DNA of 64,000 nt from Massilia sp. METH4 (lineage in GTDB: Bacteria > Pseudomonadota > Gammaproteobacteria > Burkholderiales > Burkholderiaceae_D). Position 1 is the stretch's first letter. Each line of letters starts with the position of its first letter. Shown here in pieces: positions 20,046 to 30,016 of this stretch. Location of the stretch: assembly GCF_037094685.1 (NCBI RefSeq), contig NZ_CP146614.1, forward strand, positions 3,534,001-3,598,000. The letters run 5' to 3'. A program made the position numbers and the translations under genes. Below the pieces are notes generated by a model. That model saw only the letters and a list, made by a program, of their open reading frames with translations, was not told the origin of the DNA and ran no database searches.

Positions 20046-20933
20046 ATGAGTGTTCAATCCGCCGGCGCGGCATTCCGCCAGGCTGTCCGCGAAGAGTCGC
20101 CGTTGCAGGTCGTCGGCGCCATCAACGCCAACCATGCGCTGCTGGCCAAACGCGCCGGTTTTCGTGCCATCTACCTGTCCGGCGGCGGTGTCGCGGCCGG
20201 GTCGCTGGGCTTGCCCGACCTCGGCATTTCGAACCTTGACGATGTGCTGACCGACGTGCGCCGCATCACCGACGTGTGCGACCTTCCGCTGCTGGTCGAC
20301 GTCGACACGGGCTTCGGCGCTTCCGCCTTCAACGTGGCCCGCACCGTGAAGTCCATGATCAAGTTCGGCGCGGCGGCCATGCACATCGAAGACCAGGTGG
20401 GCGCCAAGCGCTGCGGTCACCGGCCCGGCAAGGAAATCGTCGGCAAGGGCGAGATGGTGGACCGCATCAAGGCGGCCGTGGACGCCCGCACCGACGGGAA
20501 CTTCGTCATCATGGCGCGTACCGACGCACTGGCGGTGGAAGGCCTCGACGCCGCCATCGACCGCGCGATCGCCTGCGTGGAAGCGGGCGCCGACATGATC
20601 TTCCCGGAAGCGATGACGGAACTGTCGATGTACAGGCAGTTCGCCAATGCCGTGAAGGTGCCGGTGCTGGCCAATATCACCGAGTTCGGCTCCACGCCGC
20701 TGTTCACCGTGGACGAGCTGCGCGAGGCCGATGTGGGCCTGGTGCTGTATCCGCTGTCCGCCTTCCGCGCCATGAACAAGGCGGCCGAGAACGTGTACGG
20801 CGCCATCCGCCGCGACGGCACGCAGAAGAACGTGCTCGATACGATGCAGACCCGCGCCGAACTGTACGAGCGCATCAACTATCATGACTTCGAACAAAAG
20901 CTCGACGCCTTGTTCGCCGCACAGAAAAAATAA
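20046..20933 (+). CDS. prpB: 2-methylisocitrate lyase
   Basis: A 295-residue enzyme of the isocitrate lyase/PEP mutase superfamily that splits 2-methylisocitrate into pyruvate and succinate, the last step of the methylcitrate cycle. Visible motifs: the metal-binding DVDTGFG and the catalytic loop [14 protein letters not shown] with its Cys, in the family order. Length agrees with PrpB. First gene of the operon, 12 bases before prpC. Confidence 0.96.
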   Translation: MSVQSAGAAFRQAVREESPLQVVGAINANHALLAKRAGFRAIYLSGGGVAAGSLGLPDLGISNLDDVLTDVRRITDVCDLPLLVDVDTGFGASAFNVARTVKSMIKFGAAAMHIEDQVGAKRCGHRPGKEIVGKGEMVDRIKAAVDARTDGNFVIMARTDALAVEGLDAAIDRAIACVEAGADMIFPEAMTELSMYRQFANAVKVPVLANITEFGSTPLFTVDELREADVGLVLYPLSAFRAMNKAAENVYGAIRRDGTQKNVLDTMQTRAELYERINYHDFEQKLDALFAAQKK

Positions 20934-20945
20934 ACGGAGACCACC

Positions 20946-22091
20946 ATGACCGAAACCACTTTCAAGCCCAAGAAATCCGTCGCGCTGTCCGGCGTCGCCG
21001 CGGGCAATACGGCGCTGTGCTCCGTCGGCAAGACGGGCAATGACCTGCATTACCGCGGCTATGACATCCTCGACGTGGCCGATGCCTGCGAGTTCGAGGA
21101 AATCGCCTACCTGCTGGTGCACGGCAAGCTGCCGACCACCGGCGAACTGAAAGGCTACAAGGCCAAGCTGAAATCGCTGCGCGGCTTGCCGCAGGCCGTG
21201 AAGCTGGCGCTGGAGGCGCTGCCGGCCGGCGCCCATCCGATGGACGTGATGCGCACCGGCGCTTCGGTGCTCGGCTGCGTGCTGCCGGAGAAGGAAGACC
21301 ACAACCTGGCCGGCGCGCGCGACATTGCCGACCGGCTGATGGCCTCGTTCGGCTCCATGCTGCTGTACTGGTACCACTACAGCCACGCGGGCCGCCGCAT
21401 CGACGTGGAAACGGACGACGATTCGATCGGCGGCCACTTCCTGCACCTGCTGCACGGCGCCCCGCCGCCGGAGTCTTGGGTGAAGGCGATGCACACGTCG
21501 CTGATCCTGTATGCGGAGCACGAGTTCAACGCCTCCACGTTCACGTCGCGCGTGATCGCCGGCACCGGGTCGGACATCTACTCGGCCGTCACCGGCGCGA
21601 TCGGCGCGCTGCGCGGCCCCAAGCATGGCGGCGCCAACGAAGTGGCGCTCGACATCCAGAAGCGCTACGAAAATGCCGATGAAGCCGAAAGCGATATCCG
21701 CGCCCGGGTGGCCAACAAGGAAGTGGTGATCGGCTTCGGCCACCCCGTGTACACGGTATCCGACCCGCGCAACAAGGTGATCAAGGAAGTGGCGCGCAAG
21801 CTGTCGCAGGAGGCGGGCTCGATGAAGATGTTCGACATCGCCGAGCGCCTCGAATCGGTCATGTGGGAAGTGAAGAAGATGTTCCCGAACCTGGACTGGT
21901 TCTCCGCCGTGTCGTATCACATGATGGGCGTGCCGACCGCCATGTTCACGCCGCTGTTCGTGATTTCCCGCACGTCGGGCTGGGCCGCCCACATCATCGA
22001 GCAGCGCATCGACAACAAGATCATCCGCCCGAGCGCCAACTACGTGGGGCCGGAAGACCTGCAATTCGTTCCCATCTCGGACCGCAAGTAA
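20946..22091 (+). CDS. prpC: 2-methylcitrate synthase
   Basis: A 381-residue member of the citrate synthase family that condenses propionyl-CoA with oxaloacetate. The typical catalytic regions are [14 protein letters not shown] (His) and [13 protein letters not shown] (His), plus [36 protein letters not shown] with the Asp/Arg site near the end. The size is that of PrpC rather than the longer GltA, and the operon context settles the assignment. Confidence 0.95.
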   Translation: MTETTFKPKKSVALSGVAAGNTALCSVGKTGNDLHYRGYDILDVADACEFEEIAYLLVHGKLPTTGELKGYKAKLKSLRGLPQAVKLALEALPAGAHPMDVMRTGASVLGCVLPEKEDHNLAGARDIADRLMASFGSMLLYWYHYSHAGRRIDVETDDDSIGGHFLHLLHGAPPPESWVKAMHTSLILYAEHEFNASTFTSRVIAGTGSDIYSAVTGAIGALRGPKHGGANEVALDIQKRYENADEAESDIRARVANKEVVIGFGHPVYTVSDPRNKVIKEVARKLSQEAGSMKMFDIAERLESVMWEVKKMFPNLDWFSAVSYHMMGVPTAMFTPLFVISRTSGWAAHIIEQRIDNKIIRPSANYVGPEDLQFVPISDRK

Positions 22092-22100
22092 GGACAGCAA

Positions 22101-24713
22101 GTGAACATTCCCATGAATTCCGCGTACCGGAAGAACCTGCCCGGTACCACGCTCGATTACTTCGACGCACGCGCCGCCGTCGAGTCGATCGAAGCGGGCG
22201 CCTACGACAGACTGCCGTACACGTCCCGCGTGCTGGCCGAGAACCTGTGCCGCCGCTGCGACGCCACGCAGCTCACCAGCTCGCTGGAGCAGCTGGTCCA
22301 CCGCAGGCGCGACCTCGATTTTCCCTGGTTCCCGGCGCGCGTGGTCTGCCATGACATCCTGGGCCAGACCGCGCTGGTCGACCTGGCCGGCCTGCGCGAC
22401 GCGATCGCGGAGCAGGGCGGCGACCCGGCCCTCGTCAACCCCGTGGTTCCCACCCAGCTGGTGGTCGACCATTCGCTCGCCGTGGAATGCGGCGGCTACG
22501 ACCCCGACGCGTTCGCGAAGAACCGCGCGATCGAGGACCGCCGCAACGAGGACCGCTTCCACTTCATCGAATGGACGAAGCGGGCCTTCCGCAACGTGGA
22601 CGTGATCCCGCCGGGCAACGGCATCCTGCACCAGATCAATCTGGAACGCATGTCGCCCGTCGTGCAGGTAAGCGACGGCGTGGCCTATCCCGACACGCTG
22701 GTCGGCACCGATTCGCACACGCCGATGGTCGATGCGCTGGGCGTCATCGCGATCGGCGTGGGTGGCCTGGAAGCGGAAACGGTCATGCTGGGCCGCGCCT
22801 CGTGGATGCGCCTGCCGGATATCGTCGGCGTCGAACTGACCGGTCGCCCGCAGGCGGGCATCACGGCCACCGACACCGTGCTGGCGCTGACCGAATTCCT
22901 GCGCAAGGAAAAAGTGGTGTCGGCCTGGCTGGAGTTTTACGGCGAGGGGGCCGCGGCGCTGACGCTGGGCGACCGCGCCACGATCTCGAACATGGCGCCC
23001 GAATTCGGCGCCACCGCCGCGATGTTCCACATCGATGAGCAGACGATCAGGTACCTGCGCCTGACGGGGCGCGACGACGACCAGGTGGCCCTGGTGGAAC
23101 TGTATGCGAAACAGGCCGGCCTGTGGGCCGACAGCCTGGCGAACGCGCAGTACGAGCGCGTGCTGCGCTTCGACCTGTCGACGGTGGTGCGCAATATCGC
23201 CGGCCCGTCCAATCCGCACAAGCGCGTTCCCACCTCCGAGCTGGCCGCGCGCGGCATCGCCGGCGTGGTCGAGAACGAGCCGGGCCGCATGCCGGACGGC
23301 GCGGTGATCATCGCCGCCATTACCAGCTGCACCAACACGAACAACCCGCGCAACATGATCGCGGCGGGCCTGCTGGCGAAAAAGGCCAACAGCTTCGGCT
23401 TGCTGCGCAAGCCCTGGGTCAAGAGTTCGCTGGCCCCCGGTTCGAAGGCCGTCACGCTGTACCTGGAAGAAGCGGGCCTGCTGCCGGAACTGGAAAAGCT
23501 CGGCTTCGGCGTCGTGGCCTATGCGTGCACCTCGTGCAATGGCATGTCGGGCGCGCTCGACCCGGCCATCCAGCGGGAGATCGTGGAGCGCGACCTGTAT
23601 GCGACGGCGGTCCTGTCGGGCAACCGCAATTTCGACGGCCGCATCCACCCATATGCCAAGCAGGCATTCCTGGCATCGCCACCGCTCGTGGTGGCCTATG
23701 CGATCGCCGGCACGATACGCTTCGATATCGAGAAGGACGTGCTGGGGCATGACGCGAACGGCCGGCCGGTCACCCTGCAGGACCTGTGGCCGAGCGACGA
23801 GGAAATCGATGCGCTCGTGGCGGCCAGCGTGAAACCCCAGCACTTCCGCAACGTGTACATTCCCATGTTCGCGCGGCAGGAAGAGGCGGGCGGCAGCGTC
23901 AGCCCGCTGTACGACTGGCGGCCACAAAGCACGTATATCCGCCGGCCTCCCTACTGGGAAGGCGCGCTGGCCGGCGAGCGCACGCTCACCGGCATGCGGC
24001 CGCTGGCGGTCCTCGGGGACAACATCACGACCGACCACCTGTCGCCGTCGAACGCCATCCTGGCCGACAGCGCGGCCGGCGAATACCTCGCGAAGATGGG
24101 CTTGCCGGAAGAAGACTTCAACTCGTACGCGACGCACCGCGGCGACCACCTGACGGCGCAACGCGCGACCTTCGCCAACCCCACGCTGAAGAACGAAATG
24201 GTGGTGGTGGACGGCAGCGTGAAGGCCGGCTCGCTCGCGCGGATCGAACCGGAAGGCACGATCTCGCGCATGTGGGAAGCGATCGAGACCTATATGGAGC
24301 GCCGGCAGCCGCTGATCGTGATTGCCGGAGCCGACTACGGCCAGGGCTCCTCGCGCGACTGGGCCGCGAAGGGCGTGCGGCTGGCCGGCGCGGAAGCGAT
24401 CGTCGCAGAGGGCTTCGAGCGCATCCACCGCACCAACCTGGTCGGCATGGGCGTGCTGCCGCTGGAATTCACGGGCGGCATCAACCGGCTCACGCTGGGC
24501 ATCGACGGTACCGAGACGTTCGACGTGGTGGGCGAGCGCCAGCCGCGTGCCACGCTCACCCTCGTGATCCACCGGAAGAACGGCGAAAGCGTGACGGTGC
24601 CGGTGCTGTGCAGGCTCGACACGGCCGAGGAAGTGGCGATCTACGAAGCGGGCGGCGTGCTGCAGCGCTTTGCGCAAGACTTCCTGGCTTCCACGCAGGC
24701 GAGGGCGGCATGA
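22101..24713 (+). CDS. acnD: Fe-S 2-methylcitrate dehydratase AcnD
   Basis: An 870-residue aconitase-family protein. The 4Fe-4S cysteines appear in ITSCTNTNNPRN and ACTSCNGMSG; the swivelling domain includes DYGQGSSRDWAAKG and NLVGMGVLPLEF. In organisms with AcnD and PrpF in place of PrpD, AcnD dehydrates 2-methylcitrate to a trans-2-methylaconitate intermediate that PrpF isomerises. GTG at 22101 is the likely start, with AAGGAC in front; an ATG four codons later is possible. It ends in an ATGA overlap with prpF. Confidence 0.93.
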   Translation: MNIPMNSAYRKNLPGTTLDYFDARAAVESIEAGAYDRLPYTSRVLAENLCRRCDATQLTSSLEQLVHRRRDLDFPWFPARVVCHDILGQTALVDLAGLRDAIAEQGGDPALVNPVVPTQLVVDHSLAVECGGYDPDAFAKNRAIEDRRNEDRFHFIEWTKRAFRNVDVIPPGNGILHQINLERMSPVVQVSDGVAYPDTLVGTDSHTPMVDALGVIAIGVGGLEAETVMLGRASWMRLPDIVGVELTGRPQAGITATDTVLALTEFLRKEKVVSAWLEFYGEGAAALTLGDRATISNMAPEFGATAAMFHIDEQTIRYLRLTGRDDDQVALVELYAKQAGLWADSLANAQYERVLRFDLSTVVRNIAGPSNPHKRVPTSELAARGIAGVVENEPGRMPDGAVIIAAITSCTNTNNPRNMIAAGLLAKKANSFGLLRKPWVKSSLAPGSKAVTLYLEEAGLLPELEKLGFGVVAYACTSCNGMSGALDPAIQREIVERDLYATAVLSGNRNFDGRIHPYAKQAFLASPPLVVAYAIAGTIRFDIEKDVLGHDANGRPVTLQDLWPSDEEIDALVAASVKPQHFRNVYIPMFARQEEAGGSVSPLYDWRPQSTYIRRPPYWEGALAGERTLTGMRPLAVLGDNITTDHLSPSNAILADSAAGEYLAKMGLPEEDFNSYATHRGDHLTAQRATFANPTLKNEMVVVDGSVKAGSLARIEPEGTISRMWEAIETYMERRQPLIVIAGADYGQGSSRDWAAKGVRLAGAEAIVAEGFERIHRTNLVGMGVLPLEFTGGINRLTLGIDGTETFDVVGERQPRATLTLVIHRKNGESVTVPVLCRLDTAEEVAIYEAGGVLQRFAQDFLASTQARAA

Positions 24714-25900
24714 TGGCGCATCCACCGCAAGCGAAGATCCCCGCGACCTATATGCGCGGCGGCACCAGCAAGGGCGTGTTCTTCCGACTGGAAGACTTGC
24801 CCGAAGCGGCCCGCGTGCCGGGCCCGGCGCGCGACGCGCTGCTGCTGCGCGTGATCGGCAGCCCCGACCCGTACGGCAAGCAGATCGACGGCATGGGCGG
24901 CGCCACGTCCAGCACCAGCAAGACCGTCATCCTGGCCAGGAGCACGCGGCCGGACCACGATGTCGACTACCTGTTCGGCCAGGTCTCCATCGACAAACCG
25001 TTCGTGGACTGGAGCGGCAATTGCGGCAACCTGTCGGCGGCCGTCGGCCCGTATGCGGTCGCGAACGGCATGGTCGATCCAGCGCGGGTGCCGCATGACG
25101 GCCTGGCGGTCGTGCGCATCTGGCAAGCCAATATCGGCAAGACGATCATCGCCCACGTGCCTGTCACGAATGGCCAGGTGCAGGAAACGGGCGACTTCGA
25201 GCTCGACGGCGTGACCTTCCCGGCGGCCGAGGTGCAGCTGGAATTCATGGACCCGGCGGCCGACGAGGAAGGGGCGGGCGGCGCCATGTTCCCCACCGGC
25301 CGCGTGGTCGACGAGCTCGAGGTGCCTGGCGTGGGCACGTTGCGTGCAACGATGATCAATGCCGGCATTCCCACGATCTTCATCGATGCCGCCAGCATCG
25401 GCTATGCGGGTACCGAGTTGCAGGATGCCGTCAACGGCGACCCGAAGGCCCTGGCGATGTTCGAGGCCATCCGTGCGCACGGCGCCGTGCGCATGGGCCT
25501 GATCGGCCACGTGGACGAGGCGGCGAAGCGCCAGCACACGCCGAAGGTGGCGTTCGTCGCGCCGCCGGCCACGTACACGGCCTCGTCCGGCAAGACAGTC
25601 CGGGCGGAAGAGATCGACCTGCTGGTGCGGGCGCTGTCGATGGGCAAGCTGCACCATGCGATGATGGGCACGGCCGCGGTAGCCATCGGCACCGCCGCCG
25701 CGATCCCCGGCACGCTGGTCAACCTGGCCGCCGGCGGCGGCGTGCGCACCGCGGTGCGCTTCGGCCACCCGTCCGGCACATTGCGCGTGGGGGCGGAGGC
25801 GCTGGAGGCGGACGGGCAGTGGCGCGTGTCCAAAGCCGTCATGAGCCGCAGCGCCCGCGTGCTGATGGAAGGCTTCGTGCGCATCCCGGCCATTGCCTAA
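24710..25900 (+). CDS. prpF: 2-methylaconitate isomerase PrpF
   Basis: A 396-residue protein of the PrpF family (diaminopimelate epimerase-like fold). It starts YMRGGTSKGVFFRLEDLPEAAR and contains GGATSSTSKTVIL and DWSGNCGNLSAAVG, whose Cys region is conserved in the family. It isomerises trans- to cis-2-methylaconitate made by AcnD. Two ATG codons occur in a row (24710 and 24713); the first overlaps the acnD stop. Last gene of the operon. Confidence 0.94.
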   Translation: MMAHPPQAKIPATYMRGGTSKGVFFRLEDLPEAARVPGPARDALLLRVIGSPDPYGKQIDGMGGATSSTSKTVILARSTRPDHDVDYLFGQVSIDKPFVDWSGNCGNLSAAVGPYAVANGMVDPARVPHDGLAVVRIWQANIGKTIIAHVPVTNGQVQETGDFELDGVTFPAAEVQLEFMDPAADEEGAGGAMFPTGRVVDELEVPGVGTLRATMINAGIPTIFIDAASIGYAGTELQDAVNGDPKALAMFEAIRAHGAVRMGLIGHVDEAAKRQHTPKVAFVAPPATYTASSGKTVRAEEIDLLVRALSMGKLHHAMMGTAAVAIGTAAAIPGTLVNLAAGGGVRTAVRFGHPSGTLRVGAEALEADGQWRVSKAVMSRSARVLMEGFVRIPAIA

Positions 25901-25910
25901 GGCGAACAGT

Positions 25911-25961
25911 TTCCCGAAAAATGGGGTACGTCCCCATTTTTCGGGCGCATTTTTCGGGAAG
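25911..25961. repeat. Perfect palindrome after prpF, terminator or interspersed repeat
   Basis: CCCGAAAAATGGGG (25913-25926), a five-base loop, and CCCCATTTTTCGGG (25932-25945) are perfect arms of 14. A third partial copy, CATTTTTCGGGAA, ends at 25960. The first hairpin could stop prp transcription, although the T-run is inside the stem rather than after it. The nested third arm suggests a repeat (REP-like) element instead. Confidence 0.6.
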
Positions 25962-26133
25962 TATTGCTCACGAGTGAATGTGGGGTTTCGGTTCTTGATA
26001 TCCCGGCAATTCCTTTAAACGACTGTTGTATTGAAGCCCGGTACTGCCGGGCTTCTTGCTTTCTGCATGGCGGTTGCTGGGCCGCTGGTTTATGATCGCT
26101 CGTTGAGTTTCCTTGAGGAAGCAATAATTTCCC

Positions 26134-28677
26134 GTGATAATGAACGACACCCAAGCCACGATCGCCAACCCCATTGCCGCAGCGTTGCAGCTGGTCGGCT
26201 TGCCCGCGTGCGCATGCGATGCGGCCGGAGCGGTGTTCGCGGTCAATGCCGAGTTCTTGGCATTGCTGGCCGTCGATCCGCGCGGGTCCGCGATGGCGGA
26301 GCTGTTCGCGCCGCACGTGCGCGGCGCCGGTGCGGCTGCCCTGGCAGCGGCACTGGCCGGCTCCGAGACGGCTGCGTGGGACAGCTGGGTGATCGCCGCT
26401 GCCGGCAGCCATCTCGCCGTCGAGGTCACGGTCAAGCCGTTCCCCGCCACGCTGGCGGGGCGCGGAGCGACCGTCGTATTCCGGGAAATCGCGCAGCACG
26501 CCGCCGCGGAAGCCAACCGCAAGGTCTTGTTGGAACAGCAGGCGATCCTGGACAACGCGTCGGTCGGTATCCTGTTCACCAAGAATCAGAGAATGTTGAG
26601 CTGTAACCCGCGCATTGCCGAGATGTTCGGCTATGCGACACAGGAAATGATCGGCATGCGGGCCGGCACCGTGTTCCCATCGGCCGAGGTCTACCAGCAG
26701 TTCGGCGCCGAGGCCGGGCCGGTGCTGGCCAGCGGTCGGCCGTTCGAAAAGAAGGAATTCCGCTTCCAGCGCAAGGATGGCTCCCTGTTCTGGTGCCGGG
26801 TGCGGGCGAGGGCCGTGGACCATGAACACAACGACGGCGGCACCATCTGGATCCTGGAAGACGTAACGGCCTCGCGCCAGAACGACATGGAGACCGAAGC
26901 GTTGATGAACAACGCCTCGATCGGCATCCTGTTCACGCGCGATTGCCGGATCACGCGCCACAATCGCGGTTTCCTGGAAATGTTTCGCTACGAAGGCGAC
27001 GAGGCGCTGGGCCTGCACGGGAGCGCGCTGTATCCGTCGCCCGATTCGTTCGAGGCGCTTGCCGTGGCAGCCACGCCGGTGCTGGCGCTCGCCAGGCCAT
27101 TCCAGACCGAGGTGGAACTGCGCCGCAAGGACGGTTCCACTTTCTGGGCCCAGCTGATTGCCTACGTGGTCAACCCGGCGGCACCGGACCAGGGCACCAT
27201 CTGGATCGTCGAGGACCGCACCGAGCACAAGGCGGCCGAGCAATCGCTGCGCAATGCGGCCGATGCCGTGCGTCGGGCCCGCGACGAGCTCGAAGTGCGC
27301 GTGCTGGAGCGCACCGCCGAGCTGGCCGGTGCCAATGCGATGCTGCAGGCGGAAATCGTCGAACGCCGGCAAGCCGAGGCGCGCGTGCATCACATGGCTT
27401 ACCACGACAGCCTGACGGGCTTGCCGAACCGTGCGCTGCTGGCCGACCGGCTCGAGCGAGCCGTGCTGGCGGCGCGGCGCACCGACCGCCGGCTGGCCGT
27501 GATGTTCCTGGACCTGGACCGGTTCAAGACGATCAACGATTCGCTGGGCCACCTGACCGGCGACGCCTTGCTCAAGGAAGTGGCGGGCCGCCTGTGCCGC
27601 GCGGTGCGCGCCAGCGACACGGTGGCCCGCCTTGGCGGCGACGAGTTCGTGGTGCTCGCCCCGCACATCCGCGACACCGAGGAAGCGGCGCGGGTGGCAC
27701 AGAAGATCATCGACGCCCTGGCGCTGCCGTTCCCGCTCGACGGCCACACGCTGCACATCACGCCGTCGATCGGCATCTGCGTCTGCCCGGGCGATGGCGA
27801 CGACGTGGAAACGCTGATGCGCCGTGCCGACACCGCGATGTACCACGCCAAGGCCGCGGGCCGCAACAACTACCAGTTCTTCACGCAGAAGATGAACCAG
27901 GCGGCCACGTACTTCGAGCTGGAGAGCTGCCTGCGCAGCGCACTGGCGCAGAGCCAGTTCGAACTGCACTTCCAGCCCATCATCGATACCGGCACGCGCC
28001 GCCTGCATTCGCTCGAAGTGCTGCTGCGCTGGCGCCGGCCGGGCCTCGGCCTGGTAGGGCCGGACAAGTTCATTCCCATCCTCGAAGAGAATGGCCTGAT
28101 CGTGCCCGTGGGGGAGTGGGTGATCCGCCGTGCCTGCGAGCAGATCATGGAGTGGAAACGGCAGGGTTTGCGGCCGGTGCCGCTGGCCGTCAACCTGTCG
28201 CCGCGCCAGTTCATGCACAAGGGGCTGGTTCCGGCAATTCGCCGTATCCTCGACGAGACGGCGATCGACCCGGCGCTGCTGGAATTCGAGATCACCGAAA
28301 CGGCGCTGATGCAGCACGGCGAGCAGACGCTCGATATCCTCGGCCAGATCAACGCGATGGGCATCCGGTTGTCGATCGACGACTTCGGCACCGGTTACTC
28401 GAGCCTGGCATACCTGAAGCGCTTCCCCGTCAAGAAGATAAAGATCGACCGCGCCTTCATCAAGGACCTCGAGAACAGCGCCGAGGACCGGGCGATCGTG
28501 GCGGCGATCATCGCGCTGTCGGACAGCCTGCAGCTGTCGGTGGTGGCCGAAGGCGTCGAGACGGAAGGGCATTATGCCCTGCTGCGGCGGCAGGGCTGCC
28601 AGTTCGCGCAGGGCTACCTGTTCTCGCAGCCGGTGCCGCGGGCGAACGCGGCCAACATGCTCGAGCGCGTGAGCTGA
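26134..28677 (+). CDS. PAS-PAS-GGDEF-EAL cyclic-di-GMP enzyme
   Basis: An 847-residue cytosolic protein with no membrane segments. An N-terminal region of about 130 residues (PAS-like) is followed by two similar PAS domains (each begins near NA(S)xGILFT and ends GTIWI(V/L)ED), a coiled-coil linker, a GGDEF domain with intact RLGGDEF near residue 503, and an EAL domain reading LEVLLRW near residue 627, where the EAL signature is EVL, plus DDFGTGYSSL near 750. Both domains look catalytically competent, so it may make and break c-di-GMP. The start is GTG at 26134 or ATG at 26140; the best SD-like GAGGAA is rather far (13 bases). A repeat element lies right after the stop. Confidence 0.9.
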   Translation: MIMNDTQATIANPIAAALQLVGLPACACDAAGAVFAVNAEFLALLAVDPRGSAMAELFAPHVRGAGAAALAAALAGSETAAWDSWVIAAAGSHLAVEVTVKPFPATLAGRGATVVFREIAQHAAAEANRKVLLEQQAILDNASVGILFTKNQRMLSCNPRIAEMFGYATQEMIGMRAGTVFPSAEVYQQFGAEAGPVLASGRPFEKKEFRFQRKDGSLFWCRVRARAVDHEHNDGGTIWILEDVTASRQNDMETEALMNNASIGILFTRDCRITRHNRGFLEMFRYEGDEALGLHGSALYPSPDSFEALAVAATPVLALARPFQTEVELRRKDGSTFWAQLIAYVVNPAAPDQGTIWIVEDRTEHKAAEQSLRNAADAVRRARDELEVRVLERTAELAGANAMLQAEIVERRQAEARVHHMAYHDSLTGLPNRALLADRLERAVLAARRTDRRLAVMFLDLDRFKTINDSLGHLTGDALLKEVAGRLCRAVRASDTVARLGGDEFVVLAPHIRDTEEAARVAQKIIDALALPFPLDGHTLHITPSIGICVCPGDGDDVETLMRRADTAMYHAKAAGRNNYQFFTQKMNQAATYFELESCLRSALAQSQFELHFQPIIDTGTRRLHSLEVLLRWRRPGLGLVGPDKFIPILEENGLIVPVGEWVIRRACEQIMEWKRQGLRPVPLAVNLSPRQFMHKGLVPAIRRILDETAIDPALLEFEITETALMQHGEQTLDILGQINAMGIRLSIDDFGTGYSSLAYLKRFPVKKIKIDRAFIKDLENSAEDRAIVAAIIALSDSLQLSVVAEGVETEGHYALLRRQGCQFAQGYLFSQPVPRANAANMLERVS

Positions 28678-28686
28678 TTAGCCTAG

Positions 28687-28842
28687 TGTCCCGAGTCGGA
28701 AATTCGTTTCATAAATTCGACGAGAATCGCCCCGATACTGCGTTGCAAATGCCCGGAAAGGCCCCGGCCTTACCGGACATTTACGCCTTGCCTCGGGACG
28801 ATTTCGTCAAATTTATAAGCAACGAATTTCTGACTCAGGACA
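28687..28842. mobile_element. MITE-like element with about 46-base terminal inverted repeats and CTAG flanks
   Basis: 156 bases whose ends are inverted copies of each other: TGTCC..GAGTC.GAAATTCGTT from the left, and the same read from the right, with only a few differences over about 46 bases. The core holds a smaller GC-rich stem (GGAAAGGCCCCGGCC...). Both ends are bordered by CTAG (28683-28686 and 28843-28846), which may be a duplicated target. There is no ORF, so if mobile it depends on a transposase elsewhere (an IS5-type enzyme is a guess from the CTAG target). It ends inside the last codons of the exonuclease III gene. Confidence 0.75.
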
Positions 28843-29602
28843 CTAGCGTGGCGATGACCGGGGTGTGGTCGGAGGGTTGCTTCCACTTGCGCGGCGTGCG
28901 GTCGATCGTGCACGCGGTGCAGCGCGCGGCCAGCGGGGCCGACAGCAGGATGTGATCGATGCGCAGACCCTGGTTCTTCTGGAAGCGCAGCATCCGGTAA
29001 TCCCACCAGCTATAGGCCTTCTCGGGCTGCTCGAACAGGCGGTAGGCATCGGTCAGGCCCACATCGAGCAGGGCGCGGAAAGCGTCCCGCTCGCGCGGCG
29101 ACACGTGCACTTCACCTTCCCACACAGTCGGATCGTGCACGTCGCGGTCTTCCGGCGCCACGTTGTAGTCGCCCAGCACCGCCAGGTTCGGGTGGCTCGC
29201 CAATTCCGCAGCCAGCCAGTCGCGTAGCGCCGCCATCCACGCCAGCTTGTAGGTGTATTTATCGGAATCGACGGCCTGGCCGTTCGGCACATAGGCACAA
29301 ACCACGCGCATGCCGCCAATCGTGGCGGCGAGAATGCGTTGCTGCTCGTCGGGATACAAGGGGTTGTTGCGGACGATGTCGGTCATCGGCAGGCGCGACA
29401 GGATGGCCACCCCGTTATAAGTCTTCTGCCCGGAGAATTGCACCTGATAACCCGCTTCCTCGATGGCGGCGACGGGGAATTTATCATCAGTAAGTTTTGT
29501 TTCTTGGATGCAGATGATGTCGACGGGATTATCTTCGAGCCACTGCAACAGGTGCGGCAAGCGGACATTCAGGGAATTGACGTTCCAGGTGGCGAGTTGC
29601 AT
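28835..29602 (-). CDS. xth: Exodeoxyribonuclease III
   Basis: A 255-residue ExoIII/AP endonuclease: MQLATWNVNSLNVRLPHLLQWLE, IICIQETKL (metal-binding Glu), GDYNVAPEDRDVHDP and the C-terminal RIDHILLSAPL and SDHTPVIATL with the catalytic Asp-His. It repairs abasic sites in DNA. The gene is complete, but its last codons (GTG TCC TGA, where TGA is the stop) derive from the end of the MITE-like element, so the original C-terminus was replaced with little change after ATL. No other gene lies in the same direction nearby. Confidence 0.94.
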   Translation of the reverse strand: MQLATWNVNSLNVRLPHLLQWLEDNPVDIICIQETKLTDDKFPVAAIEEAGYQVQFSGQKTYNGVAILSRLPMTDIVRNNPLYPDEQQRILAATIGGMRVVCAYVPNGQAVDSDKYTYKLAWMAALRDWLAAELASHPNLAVLGDYNVAPEDRDVHDPTVWEGEVHVSPRERDAFRALLDVGLTDAYRLFEQPEKAYSWWDYRMLRFQKNQGLRIDHILLSAPLAARCTACTIDRTPRKWKQPSDHTPVIATLVS

Positions 29603-30016
29603 AGTATTCCTTGTGGGTGTTTCATTTTGGGCGGCATATTACCGCAATGAGTACTCCACAAGTTGCAAAAACCTAATACAATGTACGGAAGTTCAATTGC
29701 GCTGCGTCAGCAATTGGAAACAATAAGACTACTCTCAGACGCAACTTCGTTGCAAAATGCGACCACTTTGAAAATTTATTGCAGTTTTTGCCACACAGTT
29801 ATCTAAATAGTACTAAAATTCGGTTCGCGAAGCCGCGAAAGGGCCATATACTTAGCATGTTCGTTCGCGAACGGCTCATAGCCCCGCTTGGTGCGACCAG
29901 GCAGCCTTGCGTTCGACAGCACAAAAAAGCTCCATCGGTGATGTTGTCGTTCGACAATAAGTGGTACTATTGGGAAATGTTGGTTTAAACGTGCAAAGCA
30001 TTTGTAAAGGAAGAAA
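29603..30016. other. AT-rich intergenic region with short palindromes
   Basis: 414 bases with clearly lower GC than the neighbours and no credible ORF. Two exact short palindromes stand out: CGTTCGCGAACG (29862-29873) and TTGTCG-TT-CGACAA (29944-29957). The second lies about 60 bases before the next start codon and could be an operator for the downstream gene. AAGGAAGAAA just before 30017 is that gene's ribosome-binding site. Confidence 0.5.

Noticed and set aside
20022..24725. A 1567-residue open frame on the minus strand
   Set aside because: It is the mirror of the prpB-prpC-acnD genes; GC-rich codon use leaves the opposite strand without stops. Its protein is rich in His, Arg and Gln and matches no family.
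27961..28030. EAL domain thought degenerate because the motif reads EVL
   Set aside because: EVL in place of EAL keeps the metal-binding Glu and is common in active enzymes, and DDFGTGYSS is intact.
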